Part shown: positions 18,045 to 27,257 of the stretch, piece by piece
Layout of the letters: the number at the start of each line of letters is the position of its first letter
Position numbering within the stretch: the first letter of the stretch is position 1
Assembly (NCBI GenBank): GCA_019661785.1
Contig: JAIFWP010000002.1
Coordinates: 1 to 39,058 of the forward strand
Direction of reading: 5' to 3'
DNA length: 39,058 bases
Source of the DNA: Candidatus Parcubacteria bacterium
GTDB lineage: Bacteria; Patescibacteriota; Minisyncoccia; Phycocordibacterales; Zambryskibacteraceae
The notes under the pieces: generated by a model
Told to the model about the DNA's origin: nothing
The model's input: only the letters and a program-made list of their open reading frames with translations
The model's database searches: none
Made by a program: the position numbers and the translations under genes

Positions 18045-18083
18045 TAAAAAAGAAAGGCCCCGGTGCGCAACGCGCGCACCGGG
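18045..18083 (-). terminator. Intrinsic terminator of the candidate ncRNA
   Basis: CCCGGTGCGC-GCGTT-GCGCACCGGG then GGCCTTTCTTTTTT. Confidence 0.85.
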
Positions 18084-18263
18084 AGCCAGGATTCGGGGCT
18101 TGGAACTATCACGGTTCCCCCGTAAAAACCGTTGGTGGTGAGCACGTGGACTCACATTCCCCCCTTGCCGGAGGCTGGCGTTTATCCCCAGGAAGGGCAA
18201 GCTCCCTGGATTTATCGCCTCTTAGCCACAGAGTGGGCCTTTATTCACCAAAACTACATCCTC
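18045..18263 (-). ncRNA. Candidate structured ncRNA, or attenuated leader of rpsF-ssb-rpsR
   Basis: Consensus promoter immediately upstream, no convincing ORF, several hairpins, complementary ends, and an intrinsic terminator at the 3' end. Confidence 0.6.
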
Positions 18264-18268
18264 CGTTA

Positions 18269-18296
18269 ATTATACACCCTGCAATTTATTTGTCAA
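18269..18296 (-). promoter_or_regulatory. Consensus promoter TTGACA-N16-TATAAT
   Basis: -35 at 18291-18296 overlaps the tatD stop codon; -10 at 18269-18274. Confidence 0.8.
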
Positions 18297-19069
18297 GCAC
18301 TTAATTTAAACATCTTTTCTGCGTTCAAAAATAAGGCTTTTTGGATGGTTTCTAAGTCTTCTCCTCTTATTTCAGCAATTTTCTTCACCACTTCCTGCAC
18401 ATAGCTGGGTTCATTCCTCTTCCCTCTATACGGAGCTGGGGCGACGAAGGGAGCATCTGTCTCGGACATAAGCATTTCAAGCGGAGCATTCTTGATTACT
18501 TCATCATAATTTCTAGCAAACGTGATAACACCTGTGAAAGAGGTTGTGAACCCTACGTTCCAGAATCTTTTAGCCTCATCGAGACTGCCGGCAAAGAAGT
18601 GCACATCGCCACGGAGCTTGTCCCCGTGTTCTCTCTTCAATGGCTCTAAGATTTGTAAAAGTTCTAAGTACGCGTCTCGGGAGTGAATCATAATTGGCTT
18701 GTCATGCTCCAGGGCGAAGTCAATCTGCTCTAGAAATAGATTCTTCTGCCTTTCGAAGTCCTGTGCCTTGTCGACATGGAAGAAGTCCAATCCGCATTCG
18801 CCTACTGCCACGACCTTAGGATGTTTTACCAACTCCTCAAACTTATCTTTCTCAAATACTTTCGTCGGATCGTCCACCGGGTGCAAACCTATACAGGCCC
18901 AGACATTGTCGTTCTCATTAGCTAACTCTACCGCCTTAGCGCTCGACTCATAGTCAGTGCCCACAACGATAGTCCCGGTCTCAGTCTCCTTCATTCTCGC
19001 TAGCACGGCTTCTCTATCATCGTACAAATCGGCGAAGTTTAAGTGCGAGTGTATGTCTATGTACTTCAT
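18293..19069 (-). CDS. tatD: TatD family DNase/hydrolase
   Basis: 258 aa. IDIHSHLNF, GLHPVDD, GECGLDFF, IHSRDAYLELLQIL, SETDAPFVAPAPYRGKRNEPSYV. Confidence 0.93.
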   Translation of the reverse strand: MKYIDIHSHLNFADLYDDREAVLARMKETETGTIVVGTDYESSAKAVELANENDNVWACIGLHPVDDPTKVFEKDKFEELVKHPKVVAVGECGLDFFHVDKAQDFERQKNLFLEQIDFALEHDKPIMIHSRDAYLELLQILEPLKREHGDKLRGDVHFFAGSLDEAKRFWNVGFTTSFTGVITFARNYDEVIKNAPLEMLMSETDAPFVAPAPYRGKRNEPSYVQEVVKKIAEIRGEDLETIQKALFLNAEKMFKLSA

Positions 19070-20487
19070 TAGTCTTTGCGGAGAAAGAGAGGCGTACCTG
19101 GCTTCTTGTTTTCCTTAACTAGAGCCTTAATCTTGGCCGAAGTCTCCGGCATTATTGGGTTTAGCATTCTGCCGATGGTATAGAGCTTAACCGCAAGGCT
19201 TGCTATTAAGTCTTTATCTTTTGATTCCCACGGTTTCTTCTCTTGTATCTCTTTATCGAGCTCGGCGATTTTTCCCCAGACAATATTTGCGACCCTATTT
19301 ATCTCAAATTTTTCAATGGCATCTATGTAGTCCTGCGGGATTGATTTCTCTGGTAATTCCACAGGAGCAGAGAGGTTCGTCTCGGCTAAGGTCATTATGC
19401 GGGAAGTTAAGTTGCCTAAGCCATTGGCTAAATCACCGTTGTAAGCATCTTTGAAGGATTCTTTGGTCATGTCGCTGTCCTCGAATATAGATACCTTCCT
19501 CGCGAGGAAGTAGCGGAGGGCTTCGGCGCCATACTCATCGATAAGCTCCTTAGGATTTATGACATTGCCTATGGTCTTAGACATCTTCTGCCCGCCCAAG
19601 ATAATGAGTCCGTGGACTAGAACCTTCTTCGGTAGTGGCAAACCAGCGGCCAAGAGCATGCCAGGCCAAATAGCGGTGTGAAAGCGAAGTATGTCCTTGC
19701 CCACTACGTGATAGTCGGCTGGCCAGAACTTATTGAAATTGGCATCATCCTCGCGTCCGTAACCAAGAGCCGAGATGTAGCTCACTAAGGCATCGCACCA
19801 TACATAGATGACTTGTTCCTCGTCTCCGGGCACTGGTATGCCGTGAGGCACAGCGCTCTTCGGTCTTGAGAAGCTCACATCCTCGAGTCCTCGGCCAATG
19901 AAGGCGAGTATCTCGTTCTTCCTCGACTCGGGCAACACCTCCATCTCTCCCGACTCAATAGCTCGCTTTATCTCCGGAGCATACTTGGAGAGTCTGAAGA
20001 AGTAGTTGTTCTCCTTTATCCTCTCCGGCACCGTGCCGTGCACTGGACACTTGCCGTCGACAAGCTCCTTCTCGGTATAAAAAGTCTCGCACGAGACACA
20101 GTAGAGGCCTTCGTATGTGCCTTTGTATATTGCATCGGCCTTAACGAGCGACTCCCACATCTTGAGCGCGCCTGGCCAATGCACAGTCTTGTCTGAAGTC
20201 CTTATGAACTGGTCATGAGAAATCTCCAGCTCTTTGTACAAGGACTCGAAACCAGCACTGACCTTGTCGAGGAACTCCTCGACGCTCTGTCCATTTTCCT
20301 CGGCTACTTTGAGGACCTTGGCCGTGTTCTCGTCGCTACCAGCGAGGAAATACGTATCATCCCCTTTTAACCTGTGCCACCTAGCCATGATGTCGGCGAT
20401 TGTCATCACATAAGCGTGCCCCATGTGAAGGCTCGCATTAGGATAAAAGATGGGAGTAGTTAGATAGAAACTCTTTTTGTCGCTCAT
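19069..20487 (-). CDS. metG: Methionyl-tRNA synthetase
   Basis: 472 aa. TPIFYPNASLHMGHAY, KMSKTIGN, GADAL-type catalytic core. Confidence 0.95.
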   Translation of the reverse strand: MSDKKSFYLTTPIFYPNASLHMGHAYVMTIADIMARWHRLKGDDTYFLAGSDENTAKVLKVAEENGQSVEEFLDKVSAGFESLYKELEISHDQFIRTSDKTVHWPGALKMWESLVKADAIYKGTYEGLYCVSCETFYTEKELVDGKCPVHGTVPERIKENNYFFRLSKYAPEIKRAIESGEMEVLPESRKNEILAFIGRGLEDVSFSRPKSAVPHGIPVPGDEEQVIYVWCDALVSYISALGYGREDDANFNKFWPADYHVVGKDILRFHTAIWPGMLLAAGLPLPKKVLVHGLIILGGQKMSKTIGNVINPKELIDEYGAEALRYFLARKVSIFEDSDMTKESFKDAYNGDLANGLGNLTSRIMTLAETNLSAPVELPEKSIPQDYIDAIEKFEINRVANIVWGKIAELDKEIQEKKPWESKDKDLIASLAVKLYTIGRMLNPIMPETSAKIKALVKENKKPGTPLFLRKD

Positions 20488-20500
20488 CCAGTTAGATTAT

Positions 20501-21562
20501 TTATGATGCGTCCTCAGTTACGGCGGCTATGCGCGCGCTTTTCTCCCTCTCGAGGTCAGAGAGGAACTCCATGAGTATTGCGGCCATTGGCACAGAGATG
20601 AGGATACCAAGGAAGCCAGCCAGCTTGCCTCCGATGAGGAGGGCGAGGATTGAAACCATGGGAGGTACGCCGATGACCTTCTTCACCACGAGTGGATATA
20701 TGAGCTGATTCTCAAATTGGTGGATGATGAGGTAGAGACCAGCGACTATGAGCGCCTGAGGCATGCCGCCGGCACCGAAGGCTACGAGGACAGCAGGGAT
20801 AGCGGCGATGATAGGTCCGAAGAGCGGCACTATCTCGAAGACTCCCGCAGCCACAGAGAGGAGAAGTGCGTGCGGCAAGCGAAGTAAGAGAAGCCCGAGA
20901 TATACGAGCACTGCGATGATAACCGCCAAGAGCAGCTGGCCCTGCATCCAAAGACCGATTTTCTTCTTAGACCTATCCCATAGGTCGATGATATAGCGCT
21001 CCTCCTTCCATGGAGTGATGACTTTGAGGAACTTGCCCACCCCGTCCTCTTGCACTGCTAGATAGAAGGATAGGATGACAATGAGGATAAAGCTGAAGAA
21101 TCCTCCGAAGACGAATGAGGCCGAAGTGAAGACTCCTTGAGAGAAGGAGAGCAGCAGGTCATTGACCCTGCCGGCTATGTCTCCAAGCGAGATGGCCGAG
21201 GAGCCGAAGAGCGTATCCTGGCTGAGAGAGCTCGCATAGTCTGGGAACTGAGCGATGAATCCGGTGAACTCACCCAAGAGCGGTATGAAGAGGAAGTAGA
21301 AGAGCCCAGCGAAGACGAGGGCCGCGGATATGTATATGCCGATAATGGACGGCAAGCGGGGTATCCCCTTCCTCTTGGCCCAGACGGCGGCCGGCTCGAT
21401 GGCGCTCGCGATGACGATAGAGGCTAGGAGCACGAGCAAGAGGTCCTTTATGAGGAAGAGAGCCAGCACGACGATTATGACGATAACCGCCCTCACCCAC
21501 GAGCCTGTGGTGATAATCATCTGGCGCTTATCTGGGGCTCTGCGGCGTTCTAGATCTGACAT
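20501..21562 (-). CDS. AI-2E transporter (PerM) family membrane protein
   Basis: 353 aa. Multiple TM segments; GVFEIVPLFGPIIAAIPAVLVAF; HQFENQLIYPLVVKKVIGVPPMVSILALLIGGKLAGFLGILISVPMAAI. Confidence 0.88.
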   Translation of the reverse strand: MSDLERRRAPDKRQMIITTGSWVRAVIVIIVVLALFLIKDLLLVLLASIVIASAIEPAAVWAKRKGIPRLPSIIGIYISAALVFAGLFYFLFIPLLGEFTGFIAQFPDYASSLSQDTLFGSSAISLGDIAGRVNDLLLSFSQGVFTSASFVFGGFFSFILIVILSFYLAVQEDGVGKFLKVITPWKEERYIIDLWDRSKKKIGLWMQGQLLLAVIIAVLVYLGLLLLRLPHALLLSVAAGVFEIVPLFGPIIAAIPAVLVAFGAGGMPQALIVAGLYLIIHQFENQLIYPLVVKKVIGVPPMVSILALLIGGKLAGFLGILISVPMAAILMEFLSDLEREKSARIAAVTEDAS

Positions 21563-21569
21563 ATGGCCA

Positions 21570-22838
21570 TCATATCACCAAGAGTTTACGCAGGCGAGCA
21601 GAGTTCTTGACGTTGCCCACCACAGCTAGATTCAAGTTCTTCCTCTGGAAAATCTCTCTCGCCACCTCCTGCACCTCCTCGGCAGTGACAGAGCGCACCT
21701 CTCGCTCCACCTTCTCGGGCGTCTTTATAGAATGCTTCACTGTCTCTTGTATTGAGTAGAACTCGGCCAGAGCATCTGAGGTCTCGAGACCAAGATACAT
21801 GCGTCCACAGAGGTATTCTTTAGCCTTCTCAAGCTCCCTCTCCGACACTGGCTCCTCCGTAAGCCTCTTGCACTCCTCAAGCAGCACTTTGACTATCTCC
21901 TCTATGCGCTTGCCATCGATACCGGTAGATATATGGAAGTTGCCATGGTCGCTATAGTCGTCGACATGGCTACTCACATAGTAGCAGGCGCCTAGCTCGT
22001 TACGGAGCTTCTGGTAGAGCCTCGACGAAGCTCCTCGGCCAAGCACGCCAGAGAGTACCGAAAGGGCGGGTATGCGCTTGTCCTTAGTGTCAAAGGCTCG
22101 GAAGCCCAAGATGACATGGGTCTGGTCGGTCTTCTTCCAATGCACGGAGAGTCCCGGAGACTTCTGCTTGTCTTTGACTGGGAGTTTGCCCACGGCCTTG
22201 CCCTTAGAGATATCTTTGAAAACTCTCGACACCTCCCTGCGAGCCTTCGCCTCATTTATACCGCCTGAGACAATGACGACAGTCTTCTTAGCCGTGTAGT
22301 GAGTGTCGCGATACTTATCGAAATCAGTTTTTTTGAACTTCTTTATATTAGAGACTGGACCAGCGATGGGACGGCCGGCCGGAGCGTTGCCGTACAAGAG
22401 TTTGGCGAACTCCTCAACAACTTTAGACTGAGGCTGGTCCTCGTACATAAGTATCTCTTGGATGATGACCCCTCTCTCCTTCTCCATCTCGGCTTCAGGA
22501 AGAGTCGGATTCAAGTACATGTCGGAGACGATATCTAGGAGCTTCTCGAAGTGGCGGAACTCGCCCTTGGCGTAGTACGCGGTGAACTCATTGCCAGTGA
22601 AGGCGTTGTGCTGGGCTCCAAGAGCATCGAACTCCCTAGCGATATTGATAGGATTTGGGCGCTTCTTGGTCCCCTTGAACATCATGTGCTCAAGGAAGTG
22701 AGAGAGCCCGTTTTGCTCCTTGGTCTCGTAGTTAGACCCTGCCTCAACCATAACCAAAACCGTCACGGCTGGGTTATCTTTAATAGGCACCGTTATTATG
22801 CGCAGGCCGTTCTTGAGGGTGGTCTTCTTATACTTCAT
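21570..22838 (-). CDS. M16 family zinc peptidase
   Basis: 422 aa. Inverted zinc motif HFLEH in GLSHFLEHMMFKGTKKR. Confidence 0.93.
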   Translation of the reverse strand: MKYKKTTLKNGLRIITVPIKDNPAVTVLVMVEAGSNYETKEQNGLSHFLEHMMFKGTKKRPNPINIAREFDALGAQHNAFTGNEFTAYYAKGEFRHFEKLLDIVSDMYLNPTLPEAEMEKERGVIIQEILMYEDQPQSKVVEEFAKLLYGNAPAGRPIAGPVSNIKKFKKTDFDKYRDTHYTAKKTVVIVSGGINEAKARREVSRVFKDISKGKAVGKLPVKDKQKSPGLSVHWKKTDQTHVILGFRAFDTKDKRIPALSVLSGVLGRGASSRLYQKLRNELGACYYVSSHVDDYSDHGNFHISTGIDGKRIEEIVKVLLEECKRLTEEPVSERELEKAKEYLCGRMYLGLETSDALAEFYSIQETVKHSIKTPEKVEREVRSVTAEEVQEVAREIFQRKNLNLAVVGNVKNSARLRKLLVI

Positions 22839-22886
22839 AGAGGCTAAGACTACTCTACCCTACCGCTTCTTTCAATATAAAAGAAA

Positions 22887-22911
22887 GGGCGCGGTCTTTC
22901 GACTCGCGCCC
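22887..22911 (-). terminator. Terminator of the lipoprotein gene
   Basis: GGGCGCGAGTCGAAAGACCGCGCCC followed by TTTCTTTTATA. Confidence 0.8.
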
Positions 22912-22929
22912 CTTACGTCCTGCTGCAGA

Positions 22930-23391
22930 TTAGTGCGGACAAATCACAATCATCCCGGCAGAGACATCCTCTCCTGCAACTGTTATGTTGCAAGAGGCAC
23001 GACTTGCGCCGCGATTGAAGTGGACGTACGCCCTAATGACATCGACGCTGCCTGGGTATGCCCACCCCTTCACCTGATGCCAAATGCCATCAAGTGTCTC
23101 CCGATCAGACCGGAAGTTCGTGATAACGAGGTCCGGAGCGATGATTGAAGTGCCCGGGAACTGCTGCTTTGCCCGAAACACGCTGTCTCCGAGGTACTCG
23201 ACCACGAAGAGCGCACCGCCAGCACGAATGGAGTACGTGTATGGCCGCGGCAGAGACGGGTTGCCCGTGCTGTCCGACGGATACACTGACTCGACAACAA
23301 CCGGCGGAGTGTCATCAGACGATGCGCTCGCACCGCTGCAGGCTGAGGCCAGTACGGCCGCCATGAGGATAACAACGAACTGTTTCAACAA
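22930..23391 (-). CDS. Hypothetical lipoprotein (TTG start)
   Basis: 153 aa. Lipobox-like LASAC; AGGAG 7 nt upstream of TTG; own promoter and terminator. Confidence 0.65.
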   Translation of the reverse strand: MLKQFVVILMAAVLASACSGASASSDDTPPVVVESVYPSDSTGNPSLPRPYTYSIRAGGALFVVEYLGDSVFRAKQQFPGTSIIAPDLVITNFRSDRETLDGIWHQVKGWAYPGSVDVIRAYVHFNRGASRASCNITVAGEDVSAGMIVICPH

Positions 23392-23419
23392 GGAGTAACT
23401 CCTGTGAGAGACTCTCTTT

Positions 23420-23449
23420 ATTATACTACTAGAAATAGTAGTATGTCAA
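23420..23449 (-). promoter_or_regulatory. Consensus promoter TTGACA-N18-TATAAT overlapped by a palindromic operator candidate
   Basis: -35 at 23444-23449, -10 at 23420-23425; inverted repeat atactact-agaaat-agtagtat at 23423-23444. Confidence 0.75.
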
Positions 23450-23463
23450 GCTCAAGAATGAGC

Positions 23464-24777
23464 TTAGTTTAGGGCCTCTTTTAGCTCTGAGATTGCTACT
23501 CTCTTCTGCTCTCCTGTATCGCGGTCGCGGATAGTTACGGTATTTAATAGGTCAGGATTCTCGCCTAAAGTATCGAAATCGACGGTGATGCAGTATGGAG
23601 TGCCTATCTCGTCTTGCCTGCGGTATCTCTTGCCGATATTGCCATTGTCATCAAGGATGATATTGCTAAACTCCTTTTTAAGTTCAGCGTAAATCTCCCG
23701 CGCCTTAGCAATCAGCTCAGGCTTGTTTTTGAGAAGCGGAAAAATAGCAGCTCTCACAGGTGCGACATCAGGTTTGAAAGCTAAGTAAACTCGCTTCTCT
23801 CCATTCATCTCATCTTCTCTGTAAGCCGAGAGGAGAACGGCTAGCACTGTACGTCCATGTCCGAAGCTTGGCTCAATAACATGTGGCATAAATCTCTGAT
23901 TGCTCTCGTCATCAAAATAGCTAAGATCAACACCCGATGCCTCCGAATGCATGCGCAAATCATAATCTGTCCTATATGCGAGCCCGTACAGCTCCTTACG
24001 TCCAAAAGGATAATCAAACTCGAAGTCCACTGTGCGCTTGGAATAATGCGCGCGATCTTCATCTGACACTTCAAGCTCGTGAACGCTGTCTTTACTTATA
24101 CCGACTCTCTCAATCCATTTCCACATCTCTTCCTTCCACATCTCAAAATATTTCTCCCAATCAGACTCCTTGATGAAATACTCAAACTCCATTAAATCAA
24201 ACTCTCTTACTCTGAATAAGAAATCTCTTGGAGAAATCTCGTTCCTAAAGGCCTTCCCAATCTGAGCCAAACCGAAAGGCAATTTTGGCTGCATGGTATC
24301 AAGAACATTCTTGAAGTTTACAAACATGCCCTGAGCAAGTTCGCCTCGCAAATAAGCAACGCCCTGGCCAGGAGATGAACCCATCCCAATTGGGAACATT
24401 AGATTAAAGCTGGCTTGGCTTTTTAACTTTCCTCCACAATCTGGGCAAACTTCTTTATCCTCTAGATGGTCAGTACGAAATGTGTGCCCGCACTTTGTGC
24501 AGATAGAAACGGGATCGCTGAAATTTTCCAAGTGCCCACTTGCACGCCAGACTGCCTCTGGAACAACTAAGGATGTAGAGATGGGGAGAATGTCTTCTCT
24601 TTCCTTTACGAAATGCTTCCACCAGAGCTCTTTAATATTATGCGCTAAATCTGCTCCAAGAGGACCGAAATCCCAAGTACCGGCTAAACCACCATAGATA
24701 TCAGACCCAGGAAATACGAAACCCCGCCTCTTTGAGAGCGAGATGACCTTCTCCATCTTGTCGTTAACCTCTGCCAT
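23464..24777 (-). CDS. glyS: Glycyl-tRNA synthetase (dimeric type)
   Basis: 437 aa. SLSKRRGFVFPGSDIYGG, GPLGADLAHNIKELWW, CPDCGGKL, EPSFGHGRTVLAVL. Confidence 0.93.
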   Translation of the reverse strand: MAEVNDKMEKVISLSKRRGFVFPGSDIYGGLAGTWDFGPLGADLAHNIKELWWKHFVKEREDILPISTSLVVPEAVWRASGHLENFSDPVSICTKCGHTFRTDHLEDKEVCPDCGGKLKSQASFNLMFPIGMGSSPGQGVAYLRGELAQGMFVNFKNVLDTMQPKLPFGLAQIGKAFRNEISPRDFLFRVREFDLMEFEYFIKESDWEKYFEMWKEEMWKWIERVGISKDSVHELEVSDEDRAHYSKRTVDFEFDYPFGRKELYGLAYRTDYDLRMHSEASGVDLSYFDDESNQRFMPHVIEPSFGHGRTVLAVLLSAYREDEMNGEKRVYLAFKPDVAPVRAAIFPLLKNKPELIAKAREIYAELKKEFSNIILDDNGNIGKRYRRQDEIGTPYCITVDFDTLGENPDLLNTVTIRDRDTGEQKRVAISELKEALN

Positions 24778-24782
24778 TCACC

Positions 24783-26708
24783 CTACTTTACAACAGTTTC
24801 GTCTCCCTGGACATAGCGGGGGTCGGAGGAGATTCTGGTAGTAACAGCCGCGTTAGTGACCTTCACAGGTAGGTGGGTAAAGCCGTCCGTACCGCTGAAT
24901 ACGATATTAGAGAAGAGGACCGGCACTGCCCCTACCTGGCCCAAGGACGGCGTGAGCGATACGCGGAAGAAAGCCTGTCTGGCCGGAGAGGAAAAGCCCG
25001 CCCCCGAAGCCAAGGTACCCGCATCCCAAGTGACAGTCTTCGTAGTCGCGTCGTAGGTGATAGCGTCATCCTTAGGGCTTATCTCGCCAAGCCAAGTGAC
25101 ATTGGCGCCCAGGGTGCCTGTGACTCTCGAGCCGCCCACATCGTTCTGCGTGTTGCCAAGGTCTAGCTCGATAGTGTAGGTAGTGCCAGTCTCAGCCCTG
25201 GGCGGTATGGGTCCGATGTTAGTGAAGGGTCCTCGCGAGTACAAGGACTTGGACGAGAGAGATACCTCGGAGGCAATCTTCACTGTGCGGCTCTCGCTCA
25301 CACTCACCTGTGACTTGCCCTGCTCAAGGCCCGAGAGAGTAACTACGAGATCTATCTTCTGGTTATTCGAGCCCGCTGTTGGCGCGGAGATGGAAGCGAG
25401 GTTCAGTGAGACGCTCCCCTCCTTGCCTGGGGCGAGGTTACTAAGATCAGAGTCGTTCGACTGATTCCATACTACTCGGCTCTGGTTTGAGTCGTAGAAG
25501 CCGATGGAACCTGGGTCCACTTTGTTGCGGTCGAGGGATGCGCCGGAGAGCTTCACTTCTATTTGCGGAGAGATGAGGTTGGATGAAAGGTTGTTCTTGA
25601 AATCTATTACCATGTGTATCGGCTGTCCGGCTGGAGCAGAGTAGACGGCCGAAGAGTCGCCGTTCAGCTTCACACCCAAATCGAGCGAAGGCCTGTTGAT
25701 GGCGATAACAACCGAGTCAGATGAGAGCGATGTGTCGAAAGTGCTACCGCCCCCGCTTCCCGACCCTACAAAAAAGCGGAATGTCCGCTCTTCGTTGTCT
25801 TCGCCTATGAGAGTCCCGCTCAGACTTACCACCTTCTTGCCTCCCGGGGAGAGGTCGCCAAGGACCCAGACGTTCTTATCCGAGCCAGTCGGTGCTGGCG
25901 AGGAGCCGCTCTGAGTCCAGCCGTACGGATACTCTGCGCGCAAGATAATATTCTTCAGAGGCTCTTCGGAGTTGGCAACTACGCTTACCGTAGCAGTGAA
26001 GGGTTTACCCGATGTCACCGTATCAGGATGCGATACAGTGAGCGATACTGGGGCTGAGCCTATGGTGAGCTCAAAGAGCTTCTCCTTGGTGAAGGTGGCA
26101 TTTGAGCCTCCAACCTTGTAGTCGACAGTGATGCGCACCTCCTTCACATCGCCCTCGGCTCCTAGGAAGATAGCCCTTTCCGGTTTGACCATCTTCTCTC
26201 CGGAACCCAAGACATCTATAACCTCTTTAGTGTGCAAGAGCTCTTGGGTTGGGTTGTCTGCATTGCGAGTCCCGTTAGGGTAAGTGATGTTCAGATGAAC
26301 GTTTGAGAGAGTGCCGTTATTGCCATTCTTCACTGTGACATGGAGTTCGACAGGACTGCCAGCCGAGATAGAGACTGGTCCCTCGACAGAGATGTCTACG
26401 TTCTTGGTGGAGATGAAGTTATCACCCTTAATATATAGAAGTACCGCGGCTATGATAGCGCAGACGCAGAAGAGCGACGCCACAAGGAATATCTTCTTTA
26501 TAAGCGGATACGGTTCAGCCCTGCGCCTCTCGGAGAGGAGCATCTCGTCTATGGGAGTGGACTGCCACGCCTCAGGAGCAGTGTCCCCACTCTCAGACAC
26601 AGGCTCGCGGCTGTCTACGGGACTGTGGTAGCGGGTGCGCGAATTGAGCTTCTCATTGAGTCCCTCTATTCGACCCTTATCTTTTTCCGGCAACATGTTT
26701 GTGATCAA
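24783..26708 (-). CDS. Membrane-anchored CARDB/DUF11-like beta-repeat protein
   Basis: 641 aa. One TM (IFLVASLFCVCAIIAAVLLYI), then repeated domains such as SPVELHVTVKNGNNGTLSNVHLNITYPNG. The start may instead be the ATG at 26696. Confidence 0.65.
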   Translation of the reverse strand: MITNMLPEKDKGRIEGLNEKLNSRTRYHSPVDSREPVSESGDTAPEAWQSTPIDEMLLSERRRAEPYPLIKKIFLVASLFCVCAIIAAVLLYIKGDNFISTKNVDISVEGPVSISAGSPVELHVTVKNGNNGTLSNVHLNITYPNGTRNADNPTQELLHTKEVIDVLGSGEKMVKPERAIFLGAEGDVKEVRITVDYKVGGSNATFTKEKLFELTIGSAPVSLTVSHPDTVTSGKPFTATVSVVANSEEPLKNIILRAEYPYGWTQSGSSPAPTGSDKNVWVLGDLSPGGKKVVSLSGTLIGEDNEERTFRFFVGSGSGGGSTFDTSLSSDSVVIAINRPSLDLGVKLNGDSSAVYSAPAGQPIHMVIDFKNNLSSNLISPQIEVKLSGASLDRNKVDPGSIGFYDSNQSRVVWNQSNDSDLSNLAPGKEGSVSLNLASISAPTAGSNNQKIDLVVTLSGLEQGKSQVSVSESRTVKIASEVSLSSKSLYSRGPFTNIGPIPPRAETGTTYTIELDLGNTQNDVGGSRVTGTLGANVTWLGEISPKDDAITYDATTKTVTWDAGTLASGAGFSSPARQAFFRVSLTPSLGQVGAVPVLFSNIVFSGTDGFTHLPVKVTNAAVTTRISSDPRYVQGDETVVK

Positions 26709-27251
26709 TTATACATTATTGAGCCCGCTTTCTTTGAGACCTTGATTTATAGCTTTGATGAGTTCTGCCCGAGGCAAGTCGAGGCTGTCTTTGTCGAGAT
26801 ATCCGAGCCGGAAGAGAATGCGTGAGACTGTACCAGTTTCCCAGTCAGAGACTTCCGTCTCTTTGTCGTCCAGGAGCTTCAAAGCAGATGCATTGAACTC
26901 GTGGAAGAGCTCAGGATGCTTCTCCTCACCTCTCACTAGGCGCATAAGAAGTGTGCCGACCGAGTAGAGGGACCTGAGAGCATCCTTCCGTCCTCTTAGC
27001 TCTGAGCCTGCATCTCTGACTAGGCCAGCCGTGGTTATGCGCCAGGTATTCTTTCCTCTTACTAGGGAGACCTTGACCAGGGCCATCTCAAGGAGGATAG
27101 AGGCAAGCTTGGAGTCCCTCTTCCTCAACCCTCTCGCTCCGGCATGTATAAGGCCGAGGTCGCGCGTGAGGACTACTACCAGTTTATCCGCCTCGCGCAT
27201 CGGACGGAGAGCAAGGACCACCCCTTCCGTAGTGTAGACGTGGTGCGCCAT
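26709..27251 (-). CDS. recO: DNA repair protein RecO (short)
   Basis: 180 aa. YTTEGVVLALRPMREADKLVVVLTRDLGLIHAGARGLRK. Confidence 0.85.
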   Translation of the reverse strand: MAHHVYTTEGVVLALRPMREADKLVVVLTRDLGLIHAGARGLRKRDSKLASILLEMALVKVSLVRGKNTWRITTAGLVRDAGSELRGRKDALRSLYSVGTLLMRLVRGEEKHPELFHEFNASALKLLDDKETEVSDWETGTVSRILFRLGYLDKDSLDLPRAELIKAINQGLKESGLNNV

Positions 27252-27257
27252 GCCTTT

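Noticed and set aside
18045-18263. Calling the tatD-rpsF RNA RNase P RNA, tmRNA or 4.5S/SRP RNA
   Set aside because: Lacks the RNase P core (GAGGAAAGTCC / ACAGAAA-type), the tRNA-like ends of tmRNA, and the SRP GGAAGGAAGCAGC-type loop; identity left open.
26709-27251. RecO (180 aa) as a pseudogene
   Set aside because: Shorter than typical RecO but with an intact OB-like N-terminus and no frameshift signs; treated as a short functional form.
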